A DNA stretch of 64,000 bases, from positions 1,178,001 through 1,242,000 of the forward strand of contig CP060755.1 of assembly GCA_023205875.1 (NCBI GenBank), written 5' to 3'. The stretch is from Chloropicon primus. Lineage: Eukaryota > Chlorophyta > Chloropicophyceae > Chloropicales > Chloropicaceae. The notes below the pieces were generated by a model that was given only the letters and a program-made list of their open reading frames with translations, was not told the origin of the DNA and made no database searches. Each line of letters opens with the position of its first letter. The first letter of the stretch is position 1. The position numbers and the translations under genes were made by a program. Positions 31,248-41,407 of this stretch are shown one piece after another.

Positions 31248-32466
31248 ATGAAGTACCAGAAGCTAGGATGGAGCGACATGGAGGTGTCGAGGGTGTGCCT
31301 GGGGACGATGACGTTCGGGGTGCAGAACACCGAGGAGGAGGCTCACCAGCAGCTCGACTATGCGATCAAGGAGAGGGGGGTGAACTTTTTGGACACCGCG
31401 GAACTCTACCCGGTTCCGACGAGCAGGGAGACGCAGGGGCGCACGGAGAAGTACATCGGGACGTGGCTGGCGAAGAACCAGGACTTGAGGGACAAGGTGC
31501 ACGTGGCGACCAAGGTGATGGGGTACTCGAAGTCTTCCCACATCCCCTCTGGGCGAGACCCTTCGGCGCAGTACGCGGCTGCCAACTCGGACAAGAAGCA
31601 CGAGGCGCGCCTCGACGCCGCGAACATTGAGAAAGCCGTCGATGCCTCCCTGGCGCGCCTCCAGACCTCGTACATCGACCTTTACCAGCTGCACTGGCCG
31701 GATCGCTACGTGCCTTGCTTCGGGTCCACGGTGTACAACTACTCGAGGCACAGGGAAAAAAGCGTGAGCTTCGAGGAGACGCTCAAGGGCCTGAAGAAGA
31801 TACTGGACCAGGGGAAGATCAAGCACTGGGGCGTGTCCAACGAGAGCAGCTTCGGGGTCTGCCAGCTTTGCCACTGGTGCGACAAGCTCGGGGTGGTGAG
31901 TCTTCTTTCTCCTCAAACGATCGATCGAAGCGAACGTGAGTCTGACGCGCCCGTTCCCTTTCTTCTCTTGACTCCTCGCTCGTGGTCCTCCGCCACAGCC
32001 CTACCCCGTATCGATTCAAAACTCGTTTTCCTTGGTGCACCGACAGTTTGAGACGGAGCTGGCGGAGACTTGTGCGCCGTGGAACCTCAACATCGGCCTG
32101 TTGGCCTGGTCTCCGCTCGCGGGGGGCGCGCTCAGTGGAAAGTACATGAACGGCCAGAAACCACCCAACTCCCGCTTCACCATTTTCGAGCAGTACCAGG
32201 AGAGATTCTGCAGCTCTCGGTGCAGCGGCGCCATCGCGAAGTACTACGAGGTGGCAAAGAAGGAGGACACCTCCCTGGTCAAGATGTCGCTGAGTTGGAT
32301 CGCAGACAGGGACTACATGCAGTCTGGGTCCACAATCATCGGTTCCACCACTATGAAGCAGTTGGAAGAGTGCATCGACGCATTCGACGTGAAGCTGTCC
32401 AAGGAAGCGGAAGAGGCTATTGATCAGATTCACCTCGACTGCCGGGATCCATCCCAAGCGATCTAG
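31248..32466 (+). CDS. aldo-keto reductase 2 (Tas-like)
   Basis: Paralogue of the gene at 4041 but without a targeting leader: homology begins at the first residues (MKYQKLGWSDMEV). Two exons (31248-31895, 31999-32466) joined in phase 0 across a 103-nt intron give 371 residues. The tetrad is D49, Y54, K89 and H149; the cofactor-binding STIIGSTT is near the end. Compared with its paralogue it has an insertion around 97-122 (HIPSGRDPSAQ onward), as in E. coli Tas-type enzymes. Likely cytosolic; substrate unknown. Confidence 0.93.
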
Positions 32467-32606
32467 AGAGACGCGATGCAGCGGAACGAGGTCTTCTTGG
32501 AAGCCAGGACCCGTGGCGAGGGATTCGAGAGAAACGCTTTCGATTTTTTTTTCGTTATTCGGTTAATATACACAGCGTTTTCGGGAGGTGGGCACCCGCG
32601 TTGAAT

Positions 32607-33782
32607 TTACGCCCTCCTCCTCGCTTGCTCTTCTGTGATGAACTTTTTCGAACCCGTTTTCAGGATGCTTGTGCTCTGTGTATCCTCGGACATATCCTCC
32701 GACATTGATGTGCTTGGCTCCCACGATGGCCCCGTGTTATCGCGAACGTCTTCCCCAGAAGATTCGTTTGCTTGGCCCCGGACCTCTTCGTCAGCACCGC
32801 CGAGGTCGACATTTGTCAACCCAGACGTCTCGGTCTCGTCCACTTCGCCCGCGGCATCATTCTCCGGCGCCGGAGCACCCTCCCCCTTCTCCCCGCCCTC
32901 GAGACCGTCCTCGGTCTCCTCCGTCCGCTCCAGGGAGAAGCCCCCTAAGAGGAATGCGCTGAGAACTACGACGATCAAGCCGAGGAGCAGAACATTCATG
33001 GCTACTGTCAACGCGCAAGAGAGGGCCACGAAAGACGTTATCGGATAGTGGTACAAAAAGTGTTGCAGCAGGTTGAGCTTCACCAAGATGTGGGCCTCGG
33101 CCTGGTATATCTCGGGGGGGTCCCTGTCCTTCTGCGAGAGGATGGTCACCCTGAGCTGCGACACTTCGGTCGGTCCGACGTTTGTTATCTTCCCTTGCTC
33201 GAACTTGTCGACGACAGGAAAGTAGAGGGTCTCCTCCCCGTCCTGCAGAAAACCGAGCAGGTAGAGTGGGGCAAACACCGCGAGCTTTACGTGCCGAAGG
33301 AGGTAATTTTGCCTCTTCATCATGCACGTCTTCCTCGAGGAGAATACGCTCGAGGAGTTCAGAGCCAGGAGGTCCACCTGAACTTGAAACAGGGCCTCGT
33401 TCTTCACCGAGTAAGGCAACGAAAGCTTCAGCCACACATCGAAGTAGCTCCCTTCCCGCACCAGGAGGCCCGACGAGTCCTCCGGCTCGTGCAAGAGCTG
33501 CCCGCTCGTCAGAAACTTCTCCTCCAGCATGGGGACGTACGCCACAGGCTGAACCGCTTGGTAATCCGGGTGGAACTCCCTCTGATACGCGATGTCTTTG
33601 GGAAGCACGTAGTGCCTCACCCCCAAGTTCAGTGCGCACGAGAAGAGGAATATCTGCCCCTGTATGACCAGAGCGGCGGTGACGAAGAGTAGGGCGCTCT
33701 GCCACACCGGCGTCCCCTCATTCTCCCCCTCTCTCTCCTCCTCCGCCTCCCAACTCGTCCCTTCCTCCTCGTACTCCTCCAT
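32607..33782 (-). CDS. seipin (BSCL2/SEI family)
   Basis: ER membrane protein that forms oligomeric rings at lipid-droplet budding sites. The 391-residue single-exon protein has a short acidic cytosolic N-terminus, a first membrane helix (about 29-52), a lumenal beta-sandwich domain (about 75-255) with the family pattern around GSYFDVWLKLSLPYS and EALFQVQVDLLA, and a second membrane helix (about 260-292). A long acidic, disordered C-terminal tail ends in RRRA. The tail is longer than in minimal seipins and resembles plant or animal variable tails. The start is the ATG at 33782. It is divergent from the Ycf20-like gene. Confidence 0.9.
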   Translation of the reverse strand: MEEYEEEGTSWEAEEEREGENEGTPVWQSALLFVTAALVIQGQIFLFSCALNLGVRHYVLPKDIAYQREFHPDYQAVQPVAYVPMLEEKFLTSGQLLHEPEDSSGLLVREGSYFDVWLKLSLPYSVKNEALFQVQVDLLALNSSSVFSSRKTCMMKRQNYLLRHVKLAVFAPLYLLGFLQDGEETLYFPVVDKFEQGKITNVGPTEVSQLRVTILSQKDRDPPEIYQAEAHILVKLNLLQHFLYHYPITSFVALSCALTVAMNVLLLGLIVVVLSAFLLGGFSLERTEETEDGLEGGEKGEGAPAPENDAAGEVDETETSGLTNVDLGGADEEVRGQANESSGEDVRDNTGPSWEPSTSMSEDMSEDTQSTSILKTGSKKFITEEQARRRA

Positions 33783-33861
33783 GACTCCGGCAAGAACATG
33801 AAGAGCAGGAGATTCGCCCCTCGGCTGTCGCTGGAGCCGTGGGTGCGTGCTCGAGTCGAGG

Positions 33862-34407
33862 ATGCAGGCGAGGACGGTGGGACGAGGGGGGGTGAGGGGG
33901 GAGGGGAGGAGGGCGAGGGGAGGAGGAACGCCGTCGTCGTGCTCTTGCTCTCGTGTCAACGGGAGGGGGCCTCGGCCTGCGATTGCGGGAGGAAGGTCGG
34001 GGAGGGGGGGGAAGAAGTCATCGCCACTCAGGCTCTTCGCTGCGTCGAACGAGCCGGAGGTTCCGACGACGGAAGACGGAGCGAGCGGTCCGGGCCTGAT
34101 CAAAGCTCTGCTTAACGCCCAACCACTGGCGGAGCGGTATTTCGAGAGGAAGTGGTGGAGGAAGCCGATGTGGTACTTCATCATCTTTGGGTTTGCCTAT
34201 TTTGCCGCGAACACCATCTCCCTGTCCTTCGGCGCCAAGGCGGTGAACGACGTGGTCGCGTCGGTCCTCGTGGTCATCTTCTACGAAGCGTCTTCGAGGG
34301 TTGTGTACAAGGCGAAGAAGAGGACCGTCTGGCACTGGCTCCTGCACTATTTCAAGCTTGGAACGGTCGTGGGCTTCCTGATGGACTCTTACAAGCTCGG
34401 AGGCTGA
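33862..34407 (+). CDS. Ycf20-like (DUF565) membrane protein, probably plastid
   Basis: Green-lineage membrane protein; Ycf20-like proteins in land plants and algae affect non-photochemical quenching, but the molecular role is unclear. The 181-residue frame has an Arg/Gly/Ser-rich N-terminus with few acids (transit-peptide-like, 1-65), and then LLNAQPLAERYF plus two or three hydrophobic segments (about 105-127, 133-150). It ends in VVGFLMDSYKLGG, the DUF565 pattern. The first in-frame ATG is at 33862, only 79 nt from the divergent seipin start; an ATG at 33798 in another frame could be used if there is an undetected small intron. Confidence 0.72.
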   Translation: MQARTVGRGGVRGEGRRARGGGTPSSCSCSRVNGRGPRPAIAGGRSGRGGKKSSPLRLFAASNEPEVPTTEDGASGPGLIKALLNAQPLAERYFERKWWRKPMWYFIIFGFAYFAANTISLSFGAKAVNDVVASVLVVIFYEASSRVVYKAKKRTVWHWLLHYFKLGTVVGFLMDSYKLGG

Positions 34408-34772
34408 GAGGAAAGCGGCTCACGAAAGGGGGAGCTGCTGTTTTTGATCCACCACGAAGAGTGGTGGCTGATTGTGTGTATTACTTTTGTACCAAAACAC
34501 CCGAAAGGTTGTGACGCCTCTCAAGTCGTCGTGGGGCCGGCTGCGATCGCTCTTCTCGGATGCGCGCGCGCCTCTCTGTGCCATAGTGATATCCCCGCAA
34601 CGCCGTGCTGTTTCAGAAAGACTTTCTCGGCGGGATGGGAAGGGCAAGCCCAAGCCTCTTTGAGGCTGTGTGGAGCTCCCTTTCCAAAAAAGGCATTGTG
34701 CATCAAATGAATAAATAACTTAGAGGAGATAGAAAGAGGTCTAGTTTCTTCGGCGAAGGTTTCTGTCCTTGA
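34408..34772. other. convergent intergenic region
   Basis: 3' regions of the Ycf20-like and AP2 genes. Nothing else could be supported. Confidence 0.55.
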
Positions 34773-36581
34773 TCAGATGAAGAACTGCAGCTGGTCCGCT
34801 CCCTTGTCATCGGGCTCACCTTTAACTGGTCCTTCAAACGCCGAAGCAAAAAAGTCTTTGCCCCCCTTCCCTGATGAATCGTATGGCCCTTGCTCCTCGA
34901 CCAGAAATGCGCATGCGGGGTCAGTCCTGGCGCGAGGGCTCTCCATCGCTGGAACATGCAGCTTCGGAATTAGATAATCATCTATCCCTTGCTCAACCAT
35001 GAACTTCCCCCTGTTGCCGAGCATCGGGCTCCTGATGGTTTTCCTCTCCTTCTGTTTCGTGGCCTGCCTCGACCCCCTCTTCCTCTTGCAGGACGACGTG
35101 CTGCTCTTGTCTGACACGGAGGATGTCGAACTGCTGTGGCTTGCTCCGCTCGCAATGAGAGCGGCCATCTCGTTGTCGTACTCGGAGATGTCGAAGTTCG
35201 TCACAGCGTTGAAGCCATGGTTCCTGATGGAGGTACGGTCGTAAGCCCGAGCTGCCTCCTCCTCAGAGTCAAATGTACCCAAGTAAATGTACTTTCTCTT
35301 GCCGAGGGCGGCGCTTCTCGCCTCCCACCTTCCGTTCTGGCTCCTTCTGGTCACGCCCCGGAACCGCGACGTTCCTCGAGCAAACCCACAGCTCTTCCTC
35401 CTGAGCGCGGACACGAGCTCGTCCTTGCTGGCGCATCGAATGTCCTCCACGATGTGTGTGTACGTCTCCAGCGGGAAGTTCAGCGCCTTCTCCGTCAGAT
35501 TCTTCTTCTTGCACTTCACGGCCACGAGGTCGTAAGCCCTGGCCGCCGCGGTGGAGGAGGAGAACCCCCCGAGGTAAACCTGCTTCCCCTGGTCCCAGAT
35601 GTGAGCCTCCCACCTCCCGGTGCACCTGTGCTTGGTCACCCCCTTAAACTTGTGCCCGCCGTACCTCAGGACCGTGGTGTTGCTCTTGTCCTCCGATTTC
35701 CCGCCGGAGGCATCGGCGTCGCCGTGGCTCTCGGACCTGCTGGTGCCCGCTGCGGCCACCCCGGCTCCGCCAGGCGGGCACTTCTCCTCGACCACGAAGC
35801 TCTTGATGATCCTCTCCAACCGCATGATCACCTCCCTCCTCCCCCGGCCCCCCGGCTGCCCGAACGTCTCGGACGACTTTGCCATGTTGTCGGGCGCCGC
35901 GCAGGTCGTGTGGGTCAGGGAAGTCTGGTAGCTCGCCGTGTCCGCGTTGAGATCGTGGAACCTCTTCACGGAGCTGTCCGAGTTCGCGGGCTTGTGGGCC
36001 AGGGCCTTGTCCGCGTCCAACGTCCCCAGCGTCGTGACGAACCTGTCGTGCAAGTGGCTTGACCACGGCATCTGGATCACCTGCGTCGTGGACGCGAAGG
36101 TCACCACGCGGTCCTTGGGCCGGGATATGACCTTAGCCACGTCTACCCTGCAGCCGTCGCTCAGCGGCGGCGGCGCCGAGTAAAAGTCGAGCTGATCGGG
36201 GCAAGGGAGCAAGGGGGGGGCGTTGTGCTGCCTCCCGTGAGCATGAAGGGCTTCCTCCTCCTGGGGCGGCGGGAAAGAGGGGAGGAGGTCGAAGAGCTTG
36301 AACCCGTCTCCATTGACCTCCCTCTCGCCGAAGCAGCCCTGATCGCCGTTCCCCTCGGCGTCGTCGTCGCCGCCGTCCAGGCGCTTGGCGGCCAGGAGGC
36401 TGTCGTCCCACGCAGAATGCTGGTGCAGGCCCTCCCCGATCTTGCCAAAGTCGGGGCTGGGGAGGTCATTCAGCAGCTCCTGCGTCAGGAGACCGATCAG
36501 CGGATCCTCCTCCTCCTCGTCGCCAGCCTCCCGCCGCAAACCCAGGGCGGTTTGGTCGTCGAAGCACGTCTCCTGCATCAT
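34773..36581 (-). CDS. double-AP2-domain transcription factor
   Basis: Nuclear regulator of the AP2/ERF superfamily, AP2/ANT-like class. The 602-residue single-exon protein has an acidic N-terminal region (1-170), a GARP-like helix (172-198, WSSHLHDRFV), two AP2 domains at 312-371 and 406-465 joined by a short linker, and a Ser-rich then basic tail with the probable nuclear signal CKRKRGSRQATKQKERK. Each AP2 domain has the core: YGGHKFKGV, RWEAHIW and YLGGF in the first; FRGVTRR, RWEARS and YLGTF in the second; and AARAYD in both. The start is the upstream of two adjacent ATGs. Targets are unknown. Confidence 0.92.
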   Translation of the reverse strand: MMQETCFDDQTALGLRREAGDEEEEDPLIGLLTQELLNDLPSPDFGKIGEGLHQHSAWDDSLLAAKRLDGGDDDAEGNGDQGCFGEREVNGDGFKLFDLLPSFPPPQEEEALHAHGRQHNAPPLLPCPDQLDFYSAPPPLSDGCRVDVAKVISRPKDRVVTFASTTQVIQMPWSSHLHDRFVTTLGTLDADKALAHKPANSDSSVKRFHDLNADTASYQTSLTHTTCAAPDNMAKSSETFGQPGGRGRREVIMRLERIIKSFVVEEKCPPGGAGVAAAGTSRSESHGDADASGGKSEDKSNTTVLRYGGHKFKGVTKHRCTGRWEAHIWDQGKQVYLGGFSSSTAAARAYDLVAVKCKKKNLTEKALNFPLETYTHIVEDIRCASKDELVSALRRKSCGFARGTSRFRGVTRRSQNGRWEARSAALGKRKYIYLGTFDSEEEAARAYDRTSIRNHGFNAVTNFDISEYDNEMAALIASGASHSSSTSSVSDKSSTSSCKRKRGSRQATKQKERKTIRSPMLGNRGKFMVEQGIDDYLIPKLHVPAMESPRARTDPACAFLVEEQGPYDSSGKGGKDFFASAFEGPVKGEPDDKGADQLQFFI

Positions 36582-37232
36582 CTTCTTGCGAGGACGATGA
36601 CGGCGAACCTGATCCGGCGCTCAAGATGGAGACGAGCTCCTGCCGACCCGCATCAATGCGCCCATCTCCCCGTCTTTCGACTCTACGAGGAGCTCCGCAG
36701 ATCATGGCCGTCAAGCCCGAAGCCGTTACTTTCTGAATCCCCCTGGAAAATGCCGGAAGCAAAAATCGAGAAGAGGGGAAAAGGAAAATTTCATTTGCCC
36801 CGACGAATGAATGATGAATTGAGGCGAGCGAGGAGGCGGGCAGGGGCCGCCGCGCTCTCGCGTCATGCCAAGCAGCATCAGCAGTCTCGTCCCTTGGCCT
36901 TTGCGAATTCCCTTCTCCCCCCTGCTCGAGTCGCAGGAGAAGAAGAACGCGCGATTCAAGGAGCTCAGCTTCGCATTGAGGAGGAGGAGGAGGAGGAGGA
37001 GGAATGGGTGTGGATGATAATGATACGGATGGATCTTGGTGGGTCCCTCTCTTTCTTTCCTTTTTTATTATCGTACAAAGTTGGTCGTGCTTTAACGCAG
37101 CGCCGTCGCCAGCCGTCGCCGCCGCCGTCGTCGTGAGTCTACCTCCTTTTCTCTTTCCTCCCACTCCTCCGTTCTCCTTCTCCAACCCCGTCGCTGTCCT
37201 CTCCGCTGCCCTCTTCGCCAAGTTCCACGACA
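36582..37232. other. intergenic region upstream of AP2 gene
   Basis: 650 bp with a (GGA)n tract (about 36976-37000). It must contain the AP2 promoter and the 3' end of the TTC4 gene. No gene recognised. Confidence 0.55.
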
Positions 37233-38399
37233 CTACCAGTCCCCGTTGTGGAACTTGGTGCGGTGGAAGTCGTTGTCCGCGAGGGCGTACACGGTGGGCA
37301 GCCCGGGGATCACGCAGTCCTCGCGGCCGAGCACGGACGCCAGCGTCGCCTTCCCCGCGTCGATCCTCTGGAAGGCCTCCTTCTTCCAAGTCCTCTCCTG
37401 CTCCCCGACGTGCCCCCCGTCGAGCCACTCGAGGAGGAGGTTCTGGGGCATGACCTTGCCGTAGCTCGAGCTGTAGTACAGGGTGACGCTCCCCCGGGTG
37501 TACTCGCCCCTCTCGTCCCAGGGGAGGGCGGACGCGTCCTCCTGGAACATCATGTCCAAGAACGGCTCGAAGGTGGAGTCCTCGGGGAAGTCCTCGATGA
37601 ACTCGATTTGGCCGGACTCCGGGTAGACCATGATGACCGGCCAGTGCATCACCCCGCCCTCGTCCAGGTAGGGCTTGTTCTGGATGTCCGGGAAGCTCGG
37701 GAGGCCGACCTTGACCTCCCTCTGCCTGAGGAGGATGGCGAACTGGACGGCCGTCCCGAGGGAGGCGTCCGCCTGCTGCGTCTCCAGCTTCCTCTCCTCG
37801 TCCACGTCCCTCGCCACCCGGTCCACCTGCTTCATCAGGTCGAGGTACTCCCTGTCCCCCTTGGCGTGGGTCAGGCCCCTCTTGCCGAGGTCCGCGGCCT
37901 TCTCCGCCTCCTTGAGCTCCAAGGCCGCCCTCACCCCGCGGAAGTAGGCCTTCAGGTTCGCGCCGTCCAGCCTGACGGCCTCCTCCGCGTCGTTCAGGGC
38001 GCTCCTGTAGTTCGTCAGCGTCAGGTTCATCTGCGCCCTGTTGTTGAAGCAGGTGCTGAGGAAGGCGTCCGGGGTCTCCTCGTCGAGCTGGCCCTTGGAT
38101 ATCGCCCTCGTGTAGAGCTCGACCGCCTCCCTGTAGTATCTGCGCTTCATGTGGGCGTACGCGGCCTTCCTCGCCATCCTCACCTTGTCGTTGCCCTGCT
38201 TCTTCCACGCCTCGGCCTCCTCGAACGGCGTGAACTCGTCCATGGCAGCCTGCATGGCGATGAAGTCGGGGTGGTTCTCGTAGTCCACCGGGTTCTCCGC
38301 GCCCCAGAAAAGGGACGACTCCGCGTTCGTCGCCGCGGTGTCGCCGCCCTCGCCCCCCGGGGGCAGATCCGGGCCCATAGTCTCCTCCTCGTTGCCCAT
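37233..38399 (-). CDS. TTC4: TTC4/Cns1-like TPR co-chaperone
   Basis: Hsp90/Hsp70 co-chaperone. The 388-residue protein has an N-terminal acidic segment, then the family block PDFIAMQAAMDEF and WKKQGNDKV, three TPR repeats (about 70-190; KRRYYREAVELYTRAI, NNRAQMNLTLTNYRSALNDAEEAV, KAYFRGVRAALELKE), a charged helix, and the C-terminal wheel domain (about 225-388; HWPVIMVYPESGQIEFIEDF, LYYSSS, VLGREDCVIPGLPTVYAL, FHRTKF). The start is the ATG at 38399; the frame is open further upstream, past an AG that could be a 3' splice site, so a 5' untranslated exon is possible. Confidence 0.94.
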   Translation of the reverse strand: MGNEEETMGPDLPPGGEGGDTAATNAESSLFWGAENPVDYENHPDFIAMQAAMDEFTPFEEAEAWKKQGNDKVRMARKAAYAHMKRRYYREAVELYTRAISKGQLDEETPDAFLSTCFNNRAQMNLTLTNYRSALNDAEEAVRLDGANLKAYFRGVRAALELKEAEKAADLGKRGLTHAKGDREYLDLMKQVDRVARDVDEERKLETQQADASLGTAVQFAILLRQREVKVGLPSFPDIQNKPYLDEGGVMHWPVIMVYPESGQIEFIEDFPEDSTFEPFLDMMFQEDASALPWDERGEYTRGSVTLYYSSSYGKVMPQNLLLEWLDGGHVGEQERTWKKEAFQRIDAGKATLASVLGREDCVIPGLPTVYALADNDFHRTKFHNGDW

Positions 38400-38627
38400 G
38401 ACGCGCTTCGCCGCCTCCAGCCAGCCCAAGCCTTTCCCTGCAGATCCAGGGGGAAAATGGCTCTCCTCTCGAGAATGAATGAGGGGGGTGAGGAGTGGTG
38501 GGGGACCAAAAGAAAGGAGGGTACTCAAGGTACTCTAACATACTACTAAAAATTTAAAGAGGAAATTGTCGTTCTTCAAACAAGCAACATCTTGTCCACG
38601 GACGCACCAGTCCAGCTGCTCGTATAT

Positions 38628-40002
38628 TTAGTAAGTGTATCCCTTCTCGTACATGCCCTCGCCGGCAGAGGCGGACTCTCCGTCTCCGGTGTACTGACCG
38701 AGCTGAGCCATGCTGTTGGCCTTGGCGCGTCCGATCAAGGCGGTCTGGGCGGCGTCAACATTGGCCTCGTCTCCCTGCCAGGTCTTCAAGACGGTGTTCT
38801 GGAGGGCCCTGGCGTAGGAGAAGGACACGTGCCATGGGTTTGGAGTCTGGTTCATGGCGTTGAGGTTGAGGGTGGACTCGAGCTCGGACTGTCCACCGGA
38901 GAGGAACATGATTCCTGGGACCGCTGGTGGGACTCTCCTGTTCAACATCTTCAAGGTGTACTCGGCGACGGTCTCTGGGGAGCACTTGGTGCCGCTGTCG
39001 GCGCCGGGGGTGACCATGCTTGGCTTGAGGAGGATGCCCTCGAACAGGACGTCCTGGTCGGCCAAGTACTTGAAGGTCTGGGCCCAGGTCCTGCTGGCGA
39101 CCTCGAGGGTGGTGTCGATGTCGTGTTCTCCGTCCAAAAGGATCTCTGGCTCGACGATGGGGACGAGTCCGTTGTCCTGGGCGATGGCGGCGTACCTGGC
39201 GAGCCCGTAGGCGCAGTCCTGGAGGGCCTTGTCGGTTGGTCCGGCGGTGATGTTGACGACGGACCTCCACTTGGCGAAGCGGGCTCCCTGCTTGTAGTAC
39301 TCAGCGCACCTCTCGGCGAGGCCGTCGAGTCCCTGGCACCAGGACTCACCGTTGGAGTTGGCCATTGGGACGAGTCCCTTGTCAACCTTGATGCCGGGGA
39401 CGATGCCCTGATCCTTCAAGCAGTCGACGAAAGGCTTTCCGGCCTTGGAGGACTGGTAGAGGGTCTCCTCGAACATGATCGCTCCGGAGATGTACTCGCC
39501 GAGGCCTGGGGTGGTCACCAGCAACTCCCTGTAGGCGCGTCTGTTGTCCTCGGTGTTCTCGACTCCGATGCTGTCGAGGCGCTTGCCGCAGGTTCCGTTG
39601 GACTCGTCCATGGCGAGGATGCCGCGTCCCTTGGAGGCGATGGTGTTCTGCGCTCGACAACGGAGGCCAGGAGGAGAAAGAGAAAGAGAAAAAAATTGGT
39701 CGTCGTCGTCGTCAGTTCTTCAAGGTCCTCCTCGTGCGTCGTCGTCGTTGTCGTCGTCGTCGACGATCTGGGCCGATCGCGCGAGCGAGTTTCTTGTCGT
39801 CCTCGTCAACGAGGAGGAGAAGAAGGGGGAGGGATCGTCGACGTCCTCATCGTCCTCGACTTACGGCAGTGGCAATGAGCTCCTCGTCGTAAGCTCCGGC
39901 CTTGACAGCGACGGTGCTGCGGCGATTCACGGCCACACGCGCAGCGCGCGCCTGCCTCGCAACCACGCGCTTTCCCATGAAGTTCCTGTTCGCGGCGGAC
40001 AT
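38628..40002 (-). CDS. FBA: class I fructose-bisphosphate aldolase, plastid-targeted
   Basis: Cleaves or forms fructose 1,6-bisphosphate and sedoheptulose 1,7-bisphosphate in the Calvin cycle and glycolysis. Exon 1 (40002-39865) carries a basic leader ([20 protein letters not shown]) and [13 protein letters not shown]; a 217-nt intron follows; exon 2 (39647-38628) encodes the barrel, for 385 residues in total. Class I Schiff-base chemistry is shown by the lysine in [11 protein letters not shown], with [16 protein letters not shown] and SGGQSE as further active-site blocks. It ends in GYTY, matching the GYxY of plant aldolases. The leader looks like a chloroplast transit peptide. Confidence 0.96.
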
Positions 40003-40736
40003 AGCTGGTGCCATCCTTGTTCTCGTCTTCGTTCTTGTCGTTCTCGTCTTCGTCTCGGTACTCTAACAGCACACACAGAGGGGCGCTCTCTCTCTCTTGA
40101 AACTGATCCTGTGATCAATCCTCTCTCCTCCTCCTTCTCTTTCCTCCAGCCTCGTCCGTTCGATGATCAGAATCCACACGTTTCCTCCAGCCTCGGCCGT
40201 CCAAATCCGTTCCGAATTATCCAAAGTTCACAAGGGGAAATCTACTGGGGGTCCTGGGGAAAAAAAAAAAAAAAGGTCGGATACATTACACTCAAACATA
40301 CAATACAGACACCGAAACAAACACCAAGGTCCTCCTCCTCTCGTCTCTCTCTCTCTCTCTCGAGGACAGAGCACAAGGGGTTGTGCGGTTTCGGTTTCGG
40401 TTTGTTGTTCGGCTTGCGTTCTTCTCTTTCTTTCTTCTGGGTTGATCTGGGTTCGGTCCGTCCTCCTCCTCGCTTCCTTCTGCTGCTGGCAGGGGCAAGG
40501 GCGCACCACCAGGGGAAGGAGAGGCCGAAGTCTCGTCTCGTCTCTGCTTTTGTGCTTTGTGCTTCTCCGTGGCGTCCAGTTGGTGGCGGAGCCGCGCGCC
40601 GTCCACCGACACTCGAGACTTCCGGGGCAACTCCTCGCTCAGCTTTCCTCCCAACCCCCCTCGAGGAGGTCAGAAGCACACCGTTTTAGGTAAATCATCC
40701 TAAACCTGCTCATCATAGAACACAGATAACAACAAC
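40003..40736. other. divergent intergenic region aldolase/TAF11
   Basis: 734 bp with the aldolase and TAF11 promoters. Contains a 41-bp-spaced duplication of TTTCCTCCAGCCTCG (40139 and 40180), a poly(A) run (about 40259-40274) and CT-rich sequence. No gene recognised. Confidence 0.55.
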
Positions 40737-41183
40737 ATGGCGGGACCACCACCTGCTGCTGCTGCGGGGGACAAAAACAGCAGGAGGGCGGGGCGCGGGG
40801 GTGGTGCCGCGGGGAGAAGTCGCCCCGCGTCGTCGTACTCGGTGTGGGACCTGGACAACCTCGACACGGAGGGCCTGCGGCAGCTCCAGGGGGAGCAGCT
40901 GGAGCGGTTCGAGGCGTACCGCCGGTCCGCGATCCCGAAGGCGACGATGAAGAAGCTCCTGCTCGCGGTGACAGGCCAGACCCCGGACGTGAACACGACG
41001 ATCGTGGCGTGCGGCCTGGCCAAGCTCCTGGTCGGGGAGATCGTGGAGGCGGCGAGGAAGGTCGCCGAGGAGAGGGGGGCGGGCGACGCGCCCCTCACGG
41101 TGGGGGACCTCCGCAGGGCCTACACCCTGACGCTCGAGGAGACCCAGCTCCCCCTGGCCAAGAAGAGGCCGAGACTCATGTGA
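40737..41183 (+). CDS. TAF11: TFIID subunit TAF11
   Basis: Histone-fold subunit of the general transcription factor TFIID, partner of TAF13. The 148-residue protein has a low-complexity basic N-terminus (1-50) and then the complete TAF11 fold: QLERFEAYRRSAIPKATMKKLL, VTGQTPDVNTTIVACGLAKLLVGEIVE and the C-terminal LTVGDLRRAYTL helix. The spacing matches human TAF11. The start is the ATG at 40737. Single exon. Confidence 0.92.
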   Translation: MAGPPPAAAAGDKNSRRAGRGGGAAGRSRPASSYSVWDLDNLDTEGLRQLQGEQLERFEAYRRSAIPKATMKKLLLAVTGQTPDVNTTIVACGLAKLLVGEIVEAARKVAEERGAGDAPLTVGDLRRAYTLTLEETQLPLAKKRPRLM

Positions 41184-41327
41184 GGAGTGCGCCCGGACTC
41201 TGCGACGACGACGAGGACGACGAGGACGACGCGCACACGTCCTGCAAGGGCGAAAAACGTGTATTACAAAGTTTACAAAGTTGAGAAAACAAAACCCGCC
41301 GACCGCCGCGAAGAGGAAGGCGCGCGC

Positions 41328-41330
<3 letters not shown>

Positions 41331-41360
<30 letters not shown>
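41331..41360. repeat. (GT)15 microsatellite
   Basis: Uninterrupted GT dinucleotide run downstream of TAF11. Confidence 0.95.
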
Positions 41361-41363
<3 letters not shown>

Positions 41364-41407
41364 AATCCACTCACTCACTCTTGTGAAGCGACCACACCTT
41401 TCCTCTT

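Noticed and set aside
37248-38549. 433-codon plus-strand frame opposite TTC4, and similar long antisense frames at 11517-13055 and 984-2339
   Set aside because: Same third-position effect. The opposite strands encode clear TTC4, TBC and gamma-adaptin proteins.
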